Assembly (NCBI RefSeq): GCF_000969905.1
Contig: NZ_CP009520.1
Coordinates: 4,402,001-4,466,000, forward strand
Length of the DNA: 64,000 bases
Origin: Methanosarcina vacuolata Z-761
GTDB lineage: Archaea > Halobacteriota > Methanosarcinia > Methanosarcinales > Methanosarcinaceae
Reading direction: 5' to 3'
The position numbers were made by a program, and so were the translations under genes. Shown piece after piece: positions 53,279 through 63,103 of this stretch (within the stretch, counting starts at the first letter, position 1; every line of letters begins with the position of its first letter). Under the pieces are notes generated by a model. That model saw only the letters and a list, made by a program, of their open reading frames with translations, searched no databases and was not told where the DNA came from.

Positions 53279-55174
53279 TTAGATTTTTTTCTTTATCACA
53301 AAGTATTCCACAAGAATCAAGAACAGGGGCAGAGAAATTGCCAGAACTATTTTGGCTTTCCCCATAGGATTTTCGGTTTTGCCATCCGTTTCTGCGCTTC
53401 CGTTGAAGGCGCTCGTGTTTGTTTCACCATTCCAGCTTCTTAACACTTCCTCTTCTGCTAGTCCATTGACTTCCGATATCTTTTCCGTATCTGTGGAATA
53501 ACTGGTTATTGCAAAGCAGGAGAAACCAGGTGTTTTCGATTTAAAATAAACGTAATCCGTATCTTCTTTTACTTTTTCGGTATCTAGACGCTCCCAGCCT
53601 TCGTTATACCATTGAAGAATTATCTGGGACTGACTAATGTTATTCTCTTCAAGCCATGACTTTTCAACTTTGAACTCTATAAACCCATTTTCAAAATAAT
53701 TGGCGACTCCTGCTCCATAATTTCCTACCCAGATATTCACATATTTATATATCTTACCAGAAGGGGCTCCTGAGACAAAAGTAGATTTATCTTTGAGCAT
53801 TTCTACAGTTGTAATTGTCTTCTTTAATGTCTTTAGTGGGTCAAATTCGATATATGTAATGCATGTGGCACCTTCCAGAAAATCGAACTTGATATGATAG
53901 CCACTTTGAACGTTCCCGGTGGCAAGCTCCTTTGCCTCTACATTGCTTACTGGTTCTTTAGAAAGACTGACGCCTCCTGAACCGCCGCTGGAAGATCCTG
54001 AACTCTTACTTCCGGAGCCGCTGCTGGAGGAACCTGAACTTTCACTTCCTCCGTCATCGCTTGAAACTGTTTCTTTATATACGGTTGCGGTTTTTGTGAA
54101 CTCATTATTGGTTTCATTGCTTTCAGATACAACGCTTCCTGAATCTGCGGTTGCTTTCACTTCGATTTGCCCTTCGTTTCCGGGAGTCCAGAAAAAAGTG
54201 CCTGTTCCGGCCTCACCTGCTGCAAGAGCTAGTATCGTTGTAACTCCGGTATAACTTTCATTGTTTCCCTTGATGTCATACTTAATTTCACTGCTTTCAG
54301 CAGCTGCAGAACCATTATTCTTCACTGTTACCGTAAAGGTTATATTCTCCCCAGGATGCGGTTCTTCAGGACTCAGAGAAATCGATTCTATTTTCAGGTC
54401 TGGAAGCTCACGTTTTACGCTTATGGTTTTTGACATTTCATTGTTGTCTTCATTACTTTCACTAATGATATTCCCAGAATCTGCGACCGCTGTTACACTC
54501 ATGTTCTCTTCATTGCCAGGAGTCAGCGAAAATCCTGTAATTGTACTTTCTCCCGCTGAAAGTTCAGGGATAGAGAGTTCTCCTGAAGTTCCGTTACTAC
54601 TGTATTTTGCAGTACTATTACTGGCAGTTGCCTCTCCCACATTCTTTATTTTCAAAGTAAAGTTCAGAAGTTTTCCGGTTTCAGGTTGTGTTGATGATTC
54701 TGGATACAGGTCTTCAATTATCAGATCCGGAAGTGAGTCCTGTACTATATCCACAGAAATTTCTTTCTCACTATTCTCTACGTTTTCTAAAGAAACCTTT
54801 ATTGTTACAGTTCCTTCATTGTCAGGAGTTGTCCAGGTGTGGGAAATTAATATTTCTGATCCAGCCTCTATTGCCGGGACTTCTTCTTTTTCTTCGGTTT
54901 CATCAATGATATATATTATATTCGTTGGCTCTGAGGTTTTATTTCCTGTGTTTTTAACTAATGAATTAATAACAACCGTACTGTCGGGTTTTGGATAATC
55001 AGGATCAGTGGAGAGTTTTTCCAATATAAGATTGGAGGTTAATGTACTATTTGTTGAATTTCCGTTGTCTGCAAATTGTCCATCTGCAGCAGATACTATA
55101 CAGGGCATTAATCCAGGAATTATTACTAGTGCTAATAATACAGAAATTAAAGAATTTAAAAAATGAGATTTCAT
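53279..55174 (-). CDS. CARDB-repeat and PGF-pre-PGF domain surface protein
   Basis: This 631-residue secreted protein has a signal peptide (residues 1-30). Three CARDB domains follow at about 45-145, 150-255 and 262-370, each ending in a (S)ESNE(D/T)NNE motif. Then comes a Ser/Gly-rich linker, and a PGF-pre-PGF domain at about 405-560 with YIEFDPLKTLK and W-x-GNYG. A C-terminal transmembrane helix (about 605-625) ends KKK. It is an envelope-anchored adhesin-like or scaffold protein. No partner gene is adjacent. Confidence 0.85.
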   Translation of the reverse strand: MKSHFLNSLISVLLALVIIPGLMPCIVSAADGQFADNGNSTNSTLTSNLILEKLSTDPDYPKPDSTVVINSLVKNTGNKTSEPTNIIYIIDETEEKEEVPAIEAGSEILISHTWTTPDNEGTVTIKVSLENVENSEKEISVDIVQDSLPDLIIEDLYPESSTQPETGKLLNFTLKIKNVGEATASNSTAKYSSNGTSGELSIPELSAGESTITGFSLTPGNEENMSVTAVADSGNIISESNEDNNEMSKTISVKRELPDLKIESISLSPEEPHPGENITFTVTVKNNGSAAAESSEIKYDIKGNNESYTGVTTILALAAGEAGTGTFFWTPGNEGQIEVKATADSGSVVSESNETNNEFTKTATVYKETVSSDDGGSESSGSSSSGSGSKSSGSSSGGSGGVSLSKEPVSNVEAKELATGNVQSGYHIKFDFLEGATCITYIEFDPLKTLKKTITTVEMLKDKSTFVSGAPSGKIYKYVNIWVGNYGAGVANYFENGFIEFKVEKSWLEENNISQSQIILQWYNEGWERLDTEKVKEDTDYVYFKSKTPGFSCFAITSYSTDTEKISEVNGLAEEEVLRSWNGETNTSAFNGSAETDGKTENPMGKAKIVLAISLPLFLILVEYFVIKKKI

Positions 55175-55897
55175 TTTAACTGGCCTCCTCCCTTATCAGT
55201 GTCACGAATTAGTTGCAAATTTGAAGTCAAATTTTTGCGTAGGATGGGAAAATTGACCTTCAGATATGGAATTGCTACATTATAACTTCTTGATATCTAT
55301 GATTTATAGCATGAAAGTTCTTTCAAGTACTTTCATTTCTTTGTGCCTATTATTCGAAGAATTTTATGTGTGTTAGCATGAAAATACTGCCATCTGCGAG
55401 TACTTTCATTGGTTGTGCATGTTATTCAAAGAGTATCATGCTCGTTTAGTTAAACTGACACACTGCCCAAAAAACAAAATGATAAAACTAAAAACTAAAT
55501 TTTTGCAGCCTTAATGTGTCTATAAACTTAAATGGCATCTAGTTTATATTAATACAGGGGTTCCTGCCCGCTAGTTCGACACGAAATATAAAAATCATTA
55601 TAAATTTGTACATATACGCGTTTTTTCAATAATAACTGGCTTAATTTTTCCTTAATCAAAATACAAAAAAGCCTGAAAAAGAGCTCTCTTAATATTTTTT
55701 ATATATTATGTATATAAATAATCAATTGTTACATTATATAGAAAGGACGTGTACAGAAATAATAACGATTACAAATTTTCGGCACACTGCCAAATACTCT
55801 AAAATAGAATAAAAATATGAACTAATAATGCGAAGCTTATTTTGAGTTTCTCGATTCCTTCGAGAAAAACGAAAAACAGGGCTTTCAGGTGGTAATA
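55175..55897. other. Intergenic region between the CARDB protein and ppx
   Basis: About 720 bases carrying divergent promoters. A degenerate direct repeat of about 65 bases occurs at 55311-55370 and 55376-55443 (both contain GAGTACTTTCATT-like and TTATTC(G/A)AAGA motifs). TATA-rich sequence occurs at 55690-55740. No gene was seen. Confidence 0.45.
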
Positions 55898-57547
55898 ATG
55901 GAACCCGAGAAAATCTCCGAAGGCAGAGTTGTTGCGTTTATCGATATAGGCACTAACTCTATCCGGCTTCTCCTGGTCCGGATCAATCCCAATGGGTCTT
56001 ACCTGCCCCTGACTAAGCAGAAGGAAACAGTCAGGCTCGGGGACGGAGAATTCATAGACAGGATTCTGCAGCCAAAGGCAATGGAACGCGCAGTTGTTGT
56101 CTGTAAAAAATTCATGGAACTTGCCAGGGCCTACAGGGCAGAAGAGGTCATAGCTGTGGCTACCTCGGCAACGCGAGATGCGAGTAATAAGGTTCAGCTT
56201 CTCGAAATGTTAAAACAGGAGGCAAACCTGGAAGTCTGTACGATTTCCGGAACTGAGGAAGCTCGCCTCATTTACCTCGGGGTTTCAAGCGGGCTTCGGC
56301 TCGGGAACTCAAAAGCCCTGTTCATAGATATCGGAGGCGGGAGCACTGAAGTATCAGTAGGGGACCAGACCCAGTGTTATTATCTTTATTCCTTTAACCT
56401 TGGAGCGGTCAGGCTGACAAATATATTTCTACCGGACGAAACAGGGCCTGTTTCCGAGGAACAGTATGAGCAGATTAAATCCTACATTCGGCACAAAATT
56501 GCAGATATAATAAAAGATCTTTCCGAGTACGATATCAGCTGTTCAATTGGAAGCTCGGGAACAATTGAAAACCTTGCCAGGATCTCTTTTGTCTACCTGC
56601 GCAAAACAACCAGTGAAAGCTTTGAGAAACTGGAGTATGAAGACCTGAAGAAAATAGTCAGGGCAATGTGCGCCATACCCCTGGAAGAGCGGCGCAAATT
56701 CCCGGGAATCAATGCACAAAGAGCAGATATTATTATCGCAGGGGCTGCAATTATTGAGACTTTTATGGAAGAGATGGGGCTTTCAGAAATCAGGATAAGT
56801 AAACGCGGGCTTCGAGAGGGGCTGCTTGTAGACTATATCTCAAAGAGTGAATTCTCCTACATGATTACGCAGATGTCTGTAAGAAAACGCAGTATCATGC
56901 AGCTTGGGCTTACCTGCAATTTCGATGAAGAACATGCTCATATCGTTACCAGACTTGCCCTTGAACTCTTTGACAGTATTCAGGCACTTGGGATTTATAA
57001 GTTCAGAGAAGGGGAAAGGGAACTTCTTGAATATGGTTCCATCCTGCATGACATAGGGACATTTCTATCATATGATACTCATCAGGCCCATGCCTATCAT
57101 CTGATAAGAGAGAGCAGTCTTCCAGGTTTCCAGCCTGAAGAAATCGAAATAATAGCTAATCTTGCCTATTTCCACAGGAAAAATACGCCTAAAAAGAAAC
57201 ATCCCAATCTTGTCGGGCTTAATAAAGACATAGTAAAAAGTATAAAAGTTCTCAGTGCTCTGCTCCGCATCGCTGAAGGGCTGGACCGTTCTCACAATGG
57301 AGTTGTTTCTCACGTCCGGTTTTACATAGCTTCTACCGACAGCCTGGTCCTGGAAATTCATGCCCAGCGGGAGTGCCAGCTCGAAATCTGGGAGGTAGAG
57401 AAGCAGAAAAAATATTTTGAGAAAATATTCGGATACAATCTTCAGTCTAAAGTCCTTATAAAGCAGGATGCTGGAGTTCCCTTTGTCCTTGAAGGAGACG
57501 CTGAGCTTGAGGAACTTCCAGAGGTCGAAATGTCCTCAAAAAGTTAA
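55898..57547 (+). CDS. ppx: exopolyphosphatase (Ppx/GppA) with C-terminal HD-type domain
   Basis: This enzyme releases phosphate from the ends of polyphosphate; related GppA enzymes act on pppGpp. At about 549 residues, the actin-like fold has DIGTNSIRLLLV near residue 16 and DIGGGSTEVSVG near 144. Residues about 320-500 are the HD-like domain (YGSILHDIGTF, H-x-H). The ATG at 55898 follows AGGTGGT with ideal spacing. It is convergent with the CYTH-CHAD gene. Confidence 0.93.
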   Translation: MEPEKISEGRVVAFIDIGTNSIRLLLVRINPNGSYLPLTKQKETVRLGDGEFIDRILQPKAMERAVVVCKKFMELARAYRAEEVIAVATSATRDASNKVQLLEMLKQEANLEVCTISGTEEARLIYLGVSSGLRLGNSKALFIDIGGGSTEVSVGDQTQCYYLYSFNLGAVRLTNIFLPDETGPVSEEQYEQIKSYIRHKIADIIKDLSEYDISCSIGSSGTIENLARISFVYLRKTTSESFEKLEYEDLKKIVRAMCAIPLEERRKFPGINAQRADIIIAGAAIIETFMEEMGLSEIRISKRGLREGLLVDYISKSEFSYMITQMSVRKRSIMQLGLTCNFDEEHAHIVTRLALELFDSIQALGIYKFREGERELLEYGSILHDIGTFLSYDTHQAHAYHLIRESSLPGFQPEEIEIIANLAYFHRKNTPKKKHPNLVGLNKDIVKSIKVLSALLRIAEGLDRSHNGVVSHVRFYIASTDSLVLEIHAQRECQLEIWEVEKQKKYFEKIFGYNLQSKVLIKQDAGVPFVLEGDAELEELPEVEMSSKS

Positions 57548-57589
57548 GTTAACAATTCTGTATTAGTACAGGTTACTGCATTACGGTTA

Positions 57590-57690
57590 CTGCATTAGTA
57601 CAGATTTTTCACTTACGTTAATACAGATTTTTCACAACGTTAGTACAGATTTTTCACAACGTTAGTACAGATTTTTCACTATGTTTTCAA
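57590..57690 (+). repeat. 22-bp tandem repeat including the 3' end of the CYTH-CHAD gene
   Basis: Units of the type GTACAGATTTTTCACAACGTTA start at 57598, 57621, 57643 and 57665. The last contains the final codons and lies beside the stop (57662-57664) of the minus-strand gene; the others are copies placed downstream of that stop. Confidence 0.88.
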
Positions 57691-60367
57691 TTCTTTCCCT
57701 GAAATTTCCATTACATATCTTTTCCCAGGCATCGGGAAAGGCATTGAGCAGATTCTGGAGTTCTTCTTCTCTGTATACAAGATAGGCTTCGATTCCTTCT
57801 GCACTTCCTTCTGCACCTTCGAAAAATTTATTTTTCCCGGAAGCTTTTTCGCTCTCGACCGAACCCCATTCCCCAGTTCTCAGGTAAGAACCCAGCAGGT
57901 CAAGTGCAATTACTGTATCGTGAAGGTTTCCTAGCTGGTCCTGGAAGGCTTTAAGCTCTTTGATCAGGGTTTTTGAGTCTTCTCCAAGTACGCTCTCAAA
58001 AAATTCAAGGATATAACGCATTCCCTTGACTGCAATCCTGAGCCTGTGCAGGCGTTCAACAGGAAGATAAAGCCCTTCCACCCATTCGGAGTAAGCCCTG
58101 ATATCTGCTAAACGTGCGTAGAGAATTGAAGGAAGAACTTCTCTTACCCTATGGGGTAATGAATCATGTTTTTTGTTAGTCGCAGGAAGTATCAGGGTTT
58201 CTGGAGAGGCAAGTGCATCTGAAAAGTCTCTTTTGAAAGCCAGGTATTTTTCACTGTCCAGATAATCAAGCATGTTTTTCCTGGCTTTTTTTCGCTCTTC
58301 CGTAAGCACTGCAAAAAGAGAATCAAGATCATGTTCATGTTCTGGAGGCAAGGTTTTCAGGTACTTTTCGGCTTTCTCGCGGAAAACGTCCAGGTCCCTG
58401 ACTTCCCCAAGTGAACCAAGCGTTCTCCTGAACCCTTTGAGATGAGGCTCAAGCTGCTCGGAATCAAGATAAGCCTCAAAAACCCTTGCTGCAGCTCTCA
58501 TTCTGCGGACTGCAACCCTCATATCATGCAATTCTTCGATATCCTCCCCTTTTATAGTTCCTTCTTCATGAGAGAGCATACAGGAAAATTGATGGGAAAA
58601 TATTCTGCAGGCAAGCTGCGCCATAGAGTCAGTCGGTTTGATAATTACCTCTCCACCCAGCATACACTTCTTCTTTGCAGCCTGTTTTTCCTTTGCAGCC
58701 TGTTTTTCCTTTGCAGCTTGTTTCTCCTTTGCAGCCTGTTTTTTTTCTAGTCTTTTTTCCTCCTTTACTTGCTTTTTTTCTGGCTTTTTTCCCTCTCCGG
58801 CCTGTTTCTTTGTTTCTATTTCTTTTGTTTCGGATTCTTTTTCAATTATAACTTTTTCGTACTCAGTAGCCTGAGAAAACAGGAGTTTGTTTCCGTAGAG
58901 ATATTTCCAGAGTTTACTTTGTGTCTCAAACTTTTTTGCAGTTTTTTCAGTTACATCCCCTATTATTTCTATATCCAGAACGTTTTCAAGCGACCTTATC
59001 TTTCCTGGCTGGATTTTGAGGGATTCGAAAAGGTCTGCAATTGACACAATAGCTGCAAGCATCAGAGATTTGTTCTGTAGACCTGGAGGCAGCCCCGTGT
59101 GGAATCCTTTCAAGCTTGAGATTAAACTTTTTTCGCTTACGTAATGGCTTACAAAAAGATCCTGAAGTTCAATGATCAGGGTGAGCATTAAAATTTCGTG
59201 AAGCCTGAATCCTTTTACAGGATGTGTTAGAAGAATTTCCCTGCTCATACGTGCGCTCTCGCCAGGAAAAATGGAGTTTCCGATATCCTTCAGGAAGGCT
59301 GCAAGTCCTAGGAGTTTTCTCTCTTCCTGTCCCAGTTCATGGTATACAGACAGACCATCAAAAAGCGTAAGAGCATATTCCCTGCATTTTTCGGTCCGGT
59401 TTTTATTTGCTCCGTAATACTCGAGCAGGCTTTCCGGGTTCCATTGTTTAAATTCTAACGCTTTCTTTTCCTTTTTCGAAATACAACTTTTCCCTGCCTG
59501 GAAATGGAATTCAGGATCTTTTTCTTTGTAGGTTGTAAAAGGAAAAATAAGAAGCCTCTTTTCTTTAAATTCTGAACGCAGAGCTTTTATTTTGTTTTGG
59601 GAAACTCTTAAAAGCGAGCTGAGCTCTTCACAGCTCTGTCCCCTATCAAGTCCCATCAAAATCTGAGCCTGCTTACCATACATGTTTTTCTGGTCTGCAA
59701 GCTGCGCGCAAAAAGCTCTTTCTCTCAGGTTAAGGAAGGTTTTTTCAGGAAGGTTCTCAATGAAAAGAAAAGCTCTTTCGAACTTGGAAAAAGGGCTTTC
59801 TTCCAGGTTGTAATGCTTGAGCAGGAAAAGTCGGATAGTTTCTAGGTCTTCCAAGCTTCCTTCGCTTTTAAGCTCAACTTCAAACTCATTATAGTGCTTT
59901 TCCCTTCCTTTACTTTTCAGGTTTACCCGGTCTAGGTAAGTCTCAGCTATAAGCTTTTTTCCCATTTTTACCTGGCGAATTACCCTTTTCTGTTTGAGGG
60001 ACAGCAGTGGAAAAAGGTCAAATCCTGCCGTAAATTCAAAAATCAGATCTCTAATACGGGAATCAGGACATGCGAGTACTGAGATTCCATCAGGCAGGAA
60101 ACTTACATACTCTTCTCGCCTGTGAGTTCCACCTTCAAAACCTCCCAGGCTTTTAATAGTAACCCAGCTTCCGTCTTCCCCAGATGACTTCCTGACACGC
60201 AGGTAGTAACCCGAAGCCATAATAGCCCGATCCTCAGTATCAAAGAAAATATCCTCATTTAACTGGATTTTCGCTTCCGAAAGAGAGTATGAAGCAAGCT
60301 TTGAAAGGCTTTCAAGGGCCTGAAAATCCGTTTCTTCCATTACCAAAAATTTTGATTCTATCTCCAT
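57662..60367 (-). CDS. CYTH-HD-CHAD multidomain protein, polyphosphate-associated
   Basis: About 901 residues from ATG 60367, which has GGAG upstream. Residues 1-205 form a CYTH triphosphate tunnel domain (EIESKF, then Arg/Lys/Glu-rich strands). An HTH-like stretch follows (about 230-270). Residues 310-510 resemble the HD domain of Ppx/GppA. A Lys/Gln/Ala-rich linker contains four 18-bp repeats (AAKEKQ). The C-terminal 300 residues are a CHAD helical domain with paired His and Arg (ELHDMRVAVRRMRAA, HRLRIAVKGMRY). CHAD domains bind polyphosphate; CYTH may hydrolyse triphosphate. The neighbouring ppk and ppx support this role. Confidence 0.88.
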   Translation of the reverse strand: MEIESKFLVMEETDFQALESLSKLASYSLSEAKIQLNEDIFFDTEDRAIMASGYYLRVRKSSGEDGSWVTIKSLGGFEGGTHRREEYVSFLPDGISVLACPDSRIRDLIFEFTAGFDLFPLLSLKQKRVIRQVKMGKKLIAETYLDRVNLKSKGREKHYNEFEVELKSEGSLEDLETIRLFLLKHYNLEESPFSKFERAFLFIENLPEKTFLNLRERAFCAQLADQKNMYGKQAQILMGLDRGQSCEELSSLLRVSQNKIKALRSEFKEKRLLIFPFTTYKEKDPEFHFQAGKSCISKKEKKALEFKQWNPESLLEYYGANKNRTEKCREYALTLFDGLSVYHELGQEERKLLGLAAFLKDIGNSIFPGESARMSREILLTHPVKGFRLHEILMLTLIIELQDLFVSHYVSEKSLISSLKGFHTGLPPGLQNKSLMLAAIVSIADLFESLKIQPGKIRSLENVLDIEIIGDVTEKTAKKFETQSKLWKYLYGNKLLFSQATEYEKVIIEKESETKEIETKKQAGEGKKPEKKQVKEEKRLEKKQAAKEKQAAKEKQAAKEKQAAKKKCMLGGEVIIKPTDSMAQLACRIFSHQFSCMLSHEEGTIKGEDIEELHDMRVAVRRMRAAARVFEAYLDSEQLEPHLKGFRRTLGSLGEVRDLDVFREKAEKYLKTLPPEHEHDLDSLFAVLTEERKKARKNMLDYLDSEKYLAFKRDFSDALASPETLILPATNKKHDSLPHRVREVLPSILYARLADIRAYSEWVEGLYLPVERLHRLRIAVKGMRYILEFFESVLGEDSKTLIKELKAFQDQLGNLHDTVIALDLLGSYLRTGEWGSVESEKASGKNKFFEGAEGSAEGIEAYLVYREEELQNLLNAFPDAWEKICNGNFRERIENIVKNLY
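58675..58746 (-). repeat. 18-bp coding repeat in the CYTH-CHAD linker
   Basis: Four copies of TTGCAGCCTGTTTTTCCT (plus-strand reading), spaced 18 bases, encode AAKEKQ repeats in a basic, probably helical linker. Confidence 0.9.
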
Positions 60368-60498
60368 ACTCTTTTTCTCCCACCCAAATCCCCAACTTTT
60401 TGTGAAATAGTTTGTCCGAAAGCCTTTTGTAAAATGGTTTGCCTGCAAGCCTTTTTAAAAAAGGCTTGAGTGAAAACCCCCAGAAGGGGGCATGGTTA

Positions 60499-60534
60499 AG
60501 CAAACGATTTAGCAAACGATTTAGCAGACGATTT
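60499..60534 (+). repeat. 12-bp triplicate AGCAAACGATTT
   Basis: Three copies spaced 12 bases, about 130 bases upstream of the CYTH-CHAD start. Confidence 0.8.
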
Positions 60535-61178
60535 CATAAATAAAGACTATAAATTTCGCTCTTTCCAGCACGTCGTTATTTCCTGTAATTAAAGGATTAT
60601 AATTAAGTTAAATGTATAGATGTATGTTTGAAGCTACAATTAAATTAGTTTAGATGCTATAAACCACAGGATTTCGATAGAGTTATTTTTTCTAAATTAT
60701 TCCTCTCCATTGTTTTTATATAATTACTGCTCAAATCCTTATAAATAAATCTAATGTTATTCTTTTTACCTGTTATAGTTTATCAGTGATTGTTACTTTT
60801 CAAACTAATATTAGTTGAATCGTCCTATAAAATTGTTTTAATATTTATTTCCTGAAAATAACTACTTCATCAAATAAAATATCTCGGAAATTAGCCTTTT
60901 CGAGATTCCTGCCCCATATATTTGGTTCATACCACTGATTCTTATTATTGGCTCGAACTAATAGCTTGTATTACTGGCTCATTAATCCGGCTGAAATATT
61001 TCAATTGAGTAACATTGAGTAAACAATTCAAAAAAGCTAAATGCAGTAAAACATATCTACTAAAAATTTAAAAAATATTAGGGAATATTCTCAAAATCCG
61101 GCTTATCAGGAACTTAGTTTATTAATACTAAATCTGAACCGATCTTACTAAATAAAGTTTATTCATGTGAAATCTTGT
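60535..61178. other. AT-rich gene-free region upstream of orc1
   Basis: About 640 bases, very AT-rich. I looked for origin-recognition-box-like G-rich inverted elements and saw none. No gene was seen. Confidence 0.4.
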
Positions 61179-61290
61179 TTGGTTGTTTAGAAATCCTTGC
61201 TTGGTTGTTTAGAAATCCTTGCTTGGTTGTTTAGAAATACTTGCTTAGTTGTTTAGAAATACTTGCTTAGTTGTTTAGAAATCACTTAAT
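61179..61290 (+). repeat. 22-bp tandem repeat upstream of orc1/cdc6
   Basis: Five copies of TTGGTTGTTTAGAAATCCTTGC, spaced exactly 22 bases (61179, 61201, 61223, 61245, 61267). The last two read TTAGTTG. Confidence 0.92.
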
Positions 61291-61469
61291 TCAGAATGCA
61301 GAACCACCTTATTACTGACTTTGTAACTCGGCAATCCAGGTTCCAGACAAAAATACTTTTACAGTCTCGAACTTTCATATTACTGAGCTTTCAATATTAT
61401 CGAAGTTTCAATATTCGAGCTTTCACTTATTAATGATAAATAGATTAATGACTTATGGAGTAACTTCCT

Positions 61470-62591
61470 TTGACAGGTAATGATATACTACTCTGGGATG
61501 AGACCCTATTTAAGGACCCGTCTGTGCTTGAGCCTGACTATCTCCCTGAATATTTTCCTCATAGGGAGTCACAATTAAATGGGCTCAGATTTGCGCTCAA
61601 GCCAGCCCTTCGCGGTATGCGGCCTTTGAATTGTTTGCTTGTAGGTCCTCCCGGAACAGGAAAAACCAGTGCAGTTATGAAGGTATTCGGGGAAGTTGAA
61701 GCCCATGCAACTGGTGTCGTTACTGTTAAAGTTAACTGTCAGATTGACTCCACACGTTTTGCAGTAATGTCCAGGATTTACAGGAAGCTTTTTGGAATCT
61801 CTCCTCCCAACTCGGGAATTGCTTTCAGGAAAATCTTTGAGGCCGTTGTTAATTTTCTAGTCTCTTCGGAGAAAGTTCTGCTTGTTGCTCTGGACGACCT
61901 TAATTATCTCTGCTATGAAGGGCATGCTAATGAAGTAATGTACTCGCTTTTAAGGGCACATGAACAGTACCCCGGAACAAAGATAGGGGTAATTGGAATT
62001 GTAAACGATGCTTCGGACCTCTATTGCCTGGATTCCAGAGTGAATTCGGTATTCTTACCTGAAGATATTCCATTCCCGAGGTATGAAAGTGCCGAAATTC
62101 TTGATATTCTCAAAGACCGGGTAAAATACGGCTTTTATCCTAAAGTGATTTCTGACGAGTTACTTGAACTCGTGGTCTCGTATGTAGAACGGACAGGAGA
62201 CCTCAGGGTTGGAATTGACCTCCTAAAACGTTCTGGTTTTAATGCCGAACGCAGGGGAAGCCGAACAATCTCGTCTGAAGATGTGGAAAAAGCGTATGAA
62301 GCGTCCAAACTGCTTCATCTATGCAGGGGTATCAGCCTCCTTTCAGGGCCAGAGAAACACTTGCTTGAGCTAATAGCAAAAAAAGGAGAAATCCAGGCAG
62401 GTGAACTTTACAAGTCCTTCCATGAATTAACTCAGCTTGGATACACTCGTTTTTATGGAATTGTCAATAAGCTCCAGGTGCTTAACTACATAGATGCGGA
62501 TTTTACCGGCAAGGGCCAGAGAGGCAGAACGAGAATTATAAAAATAAAATTCAGGACTGAGGATGTTCTTAATTGTCTTAAGAAAGATTAA
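61470..62591 (+). CDS. cdc6: Orc1/Cdc6-family replication initiator-like protein
   Basis: A AAA+ ATPase related to archaeal origin-binding proteins. Walker A is GPPGTGKT near residue 59. Walker B reads VALDDLNYL near 135, with DDLN where DEID is typical. Sensor and lid regions follow, and a C-terminal winged helix (about 300-373) ends RGRTRIIKI. At 373 residues it is somewhat shorter than the main initiators. The start is TTG with GGAG about nine bases upstream. It may be a secondary paralog rather than the main initiator, because no origin boxes were visible nearby. Confidence 0.88.
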   Translation: MTGNDILLWDETLFKDPSVLEPDYLPEYFPHRESQLNGLRFALKPALRGMRPLNCLLVGPPGTGKTSAVMKVFGEVEAHATGVVTVKVNCQIDSTRFAVMSRIYRKLFGISPPNSGIAFRKIFEAVVNFLVSSEKVLLVALDDLNYLCYEGHANEVMYSLLRAHEQYPGTKIGVIGIVNDASDLYCLDSRVNSVFLPEDIPFPRYESAEILDILKDRVKYGFYPKVISDELLELVVSYVERTGDLRVGIDLLKRSGFNAERRGSRTISSEDVEKAYEASKLLHLCRGISLLSGPEKHLLELIAKKGEIQAGELYKSFHELTQLGYTRFYGIVNKLQVLNYIDADFTGKGQRGRTRIIKIKFRTEDVLNCLKKD

Positions 62592-62670
62592 GCCCCAAAC
62601 ACGCCAACCCGTAATGAATTGCGGAGAATCCCGGCTTATATGTTTAAAATTATCTTTTATCCGATGTTTT

Positions 62671-62784
62671 TAGTTCCATTTTTTAGTTCCATTTTTTAGT
62701 TCCATTTTTTAGTTCCATTTTTTAGTTCCATTTTTTAGTTCCATTTTTTAGTTCCATTTTTTAGTTCCATTTTTTAGTTCCATT
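62671..62784 (+). repeat. 13-bp tandem repeat downstream of orc1/cdc6
   Basis: Nine copies of TAGTTCCATTTTT, spaced exactly 13 bases, starting 80 bases after the stop codon. Confidence 0.95.
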
Positions 62785-62865
62785 TATACTTCGTATTCTA
62801 TTTCCTGATTAATCGATATCAAAGGGCATCTTAAAGTGGAAGGGTATATAGATAATTAAGAGTGT

Positions 62866-62915
62866 AAACTACCTCCCCCCTCCGTCGGAGTCGAGGAAGG
62901 GGACTTACTGCCTGG
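62866..62915 (-). other. GC-rich hairpin island
   Basis: In otherwise AT-rich DNA, about 45 bases hold six C in a row, the palindrome CTCCGTCGGAG (62880-62890) and a GAGGAAGGGG arm that can pair with the C-run. The form recalls the structured right end of IS200/IS605/IS1341-type elements, but no transposase or tnpB is nearby. The rest of the gap to the thermosome gene is purine-rich with no gene. Confidence 0.45.
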
Positions 62916-63103
62916 AAGTAAAACAGTTTTTTGCTTATTATAATACCTTAAAAGCTTTCAAAAGAACTGAATATAGGCTGAAATGAGACTGAAAATAAGC
63001 TAAAAAGGGGCTGAAAAGGGCAAAAGAAGCTGAAAAAGGAGCGAAATAAACGGAAAAGAAGCTGAAAAGAGATATAAAAAGAGGATTAAACGAAATCTAA
63101 AAA

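Noticed and set aside
60535-61469. Replication origin upstream of orc1/cdc6
   Set aside because: No origin-recognition-box-like inverted G-rich motifs could be found by eye. Only an ordinary 22-bp repeat and AT-rich DNA are present.
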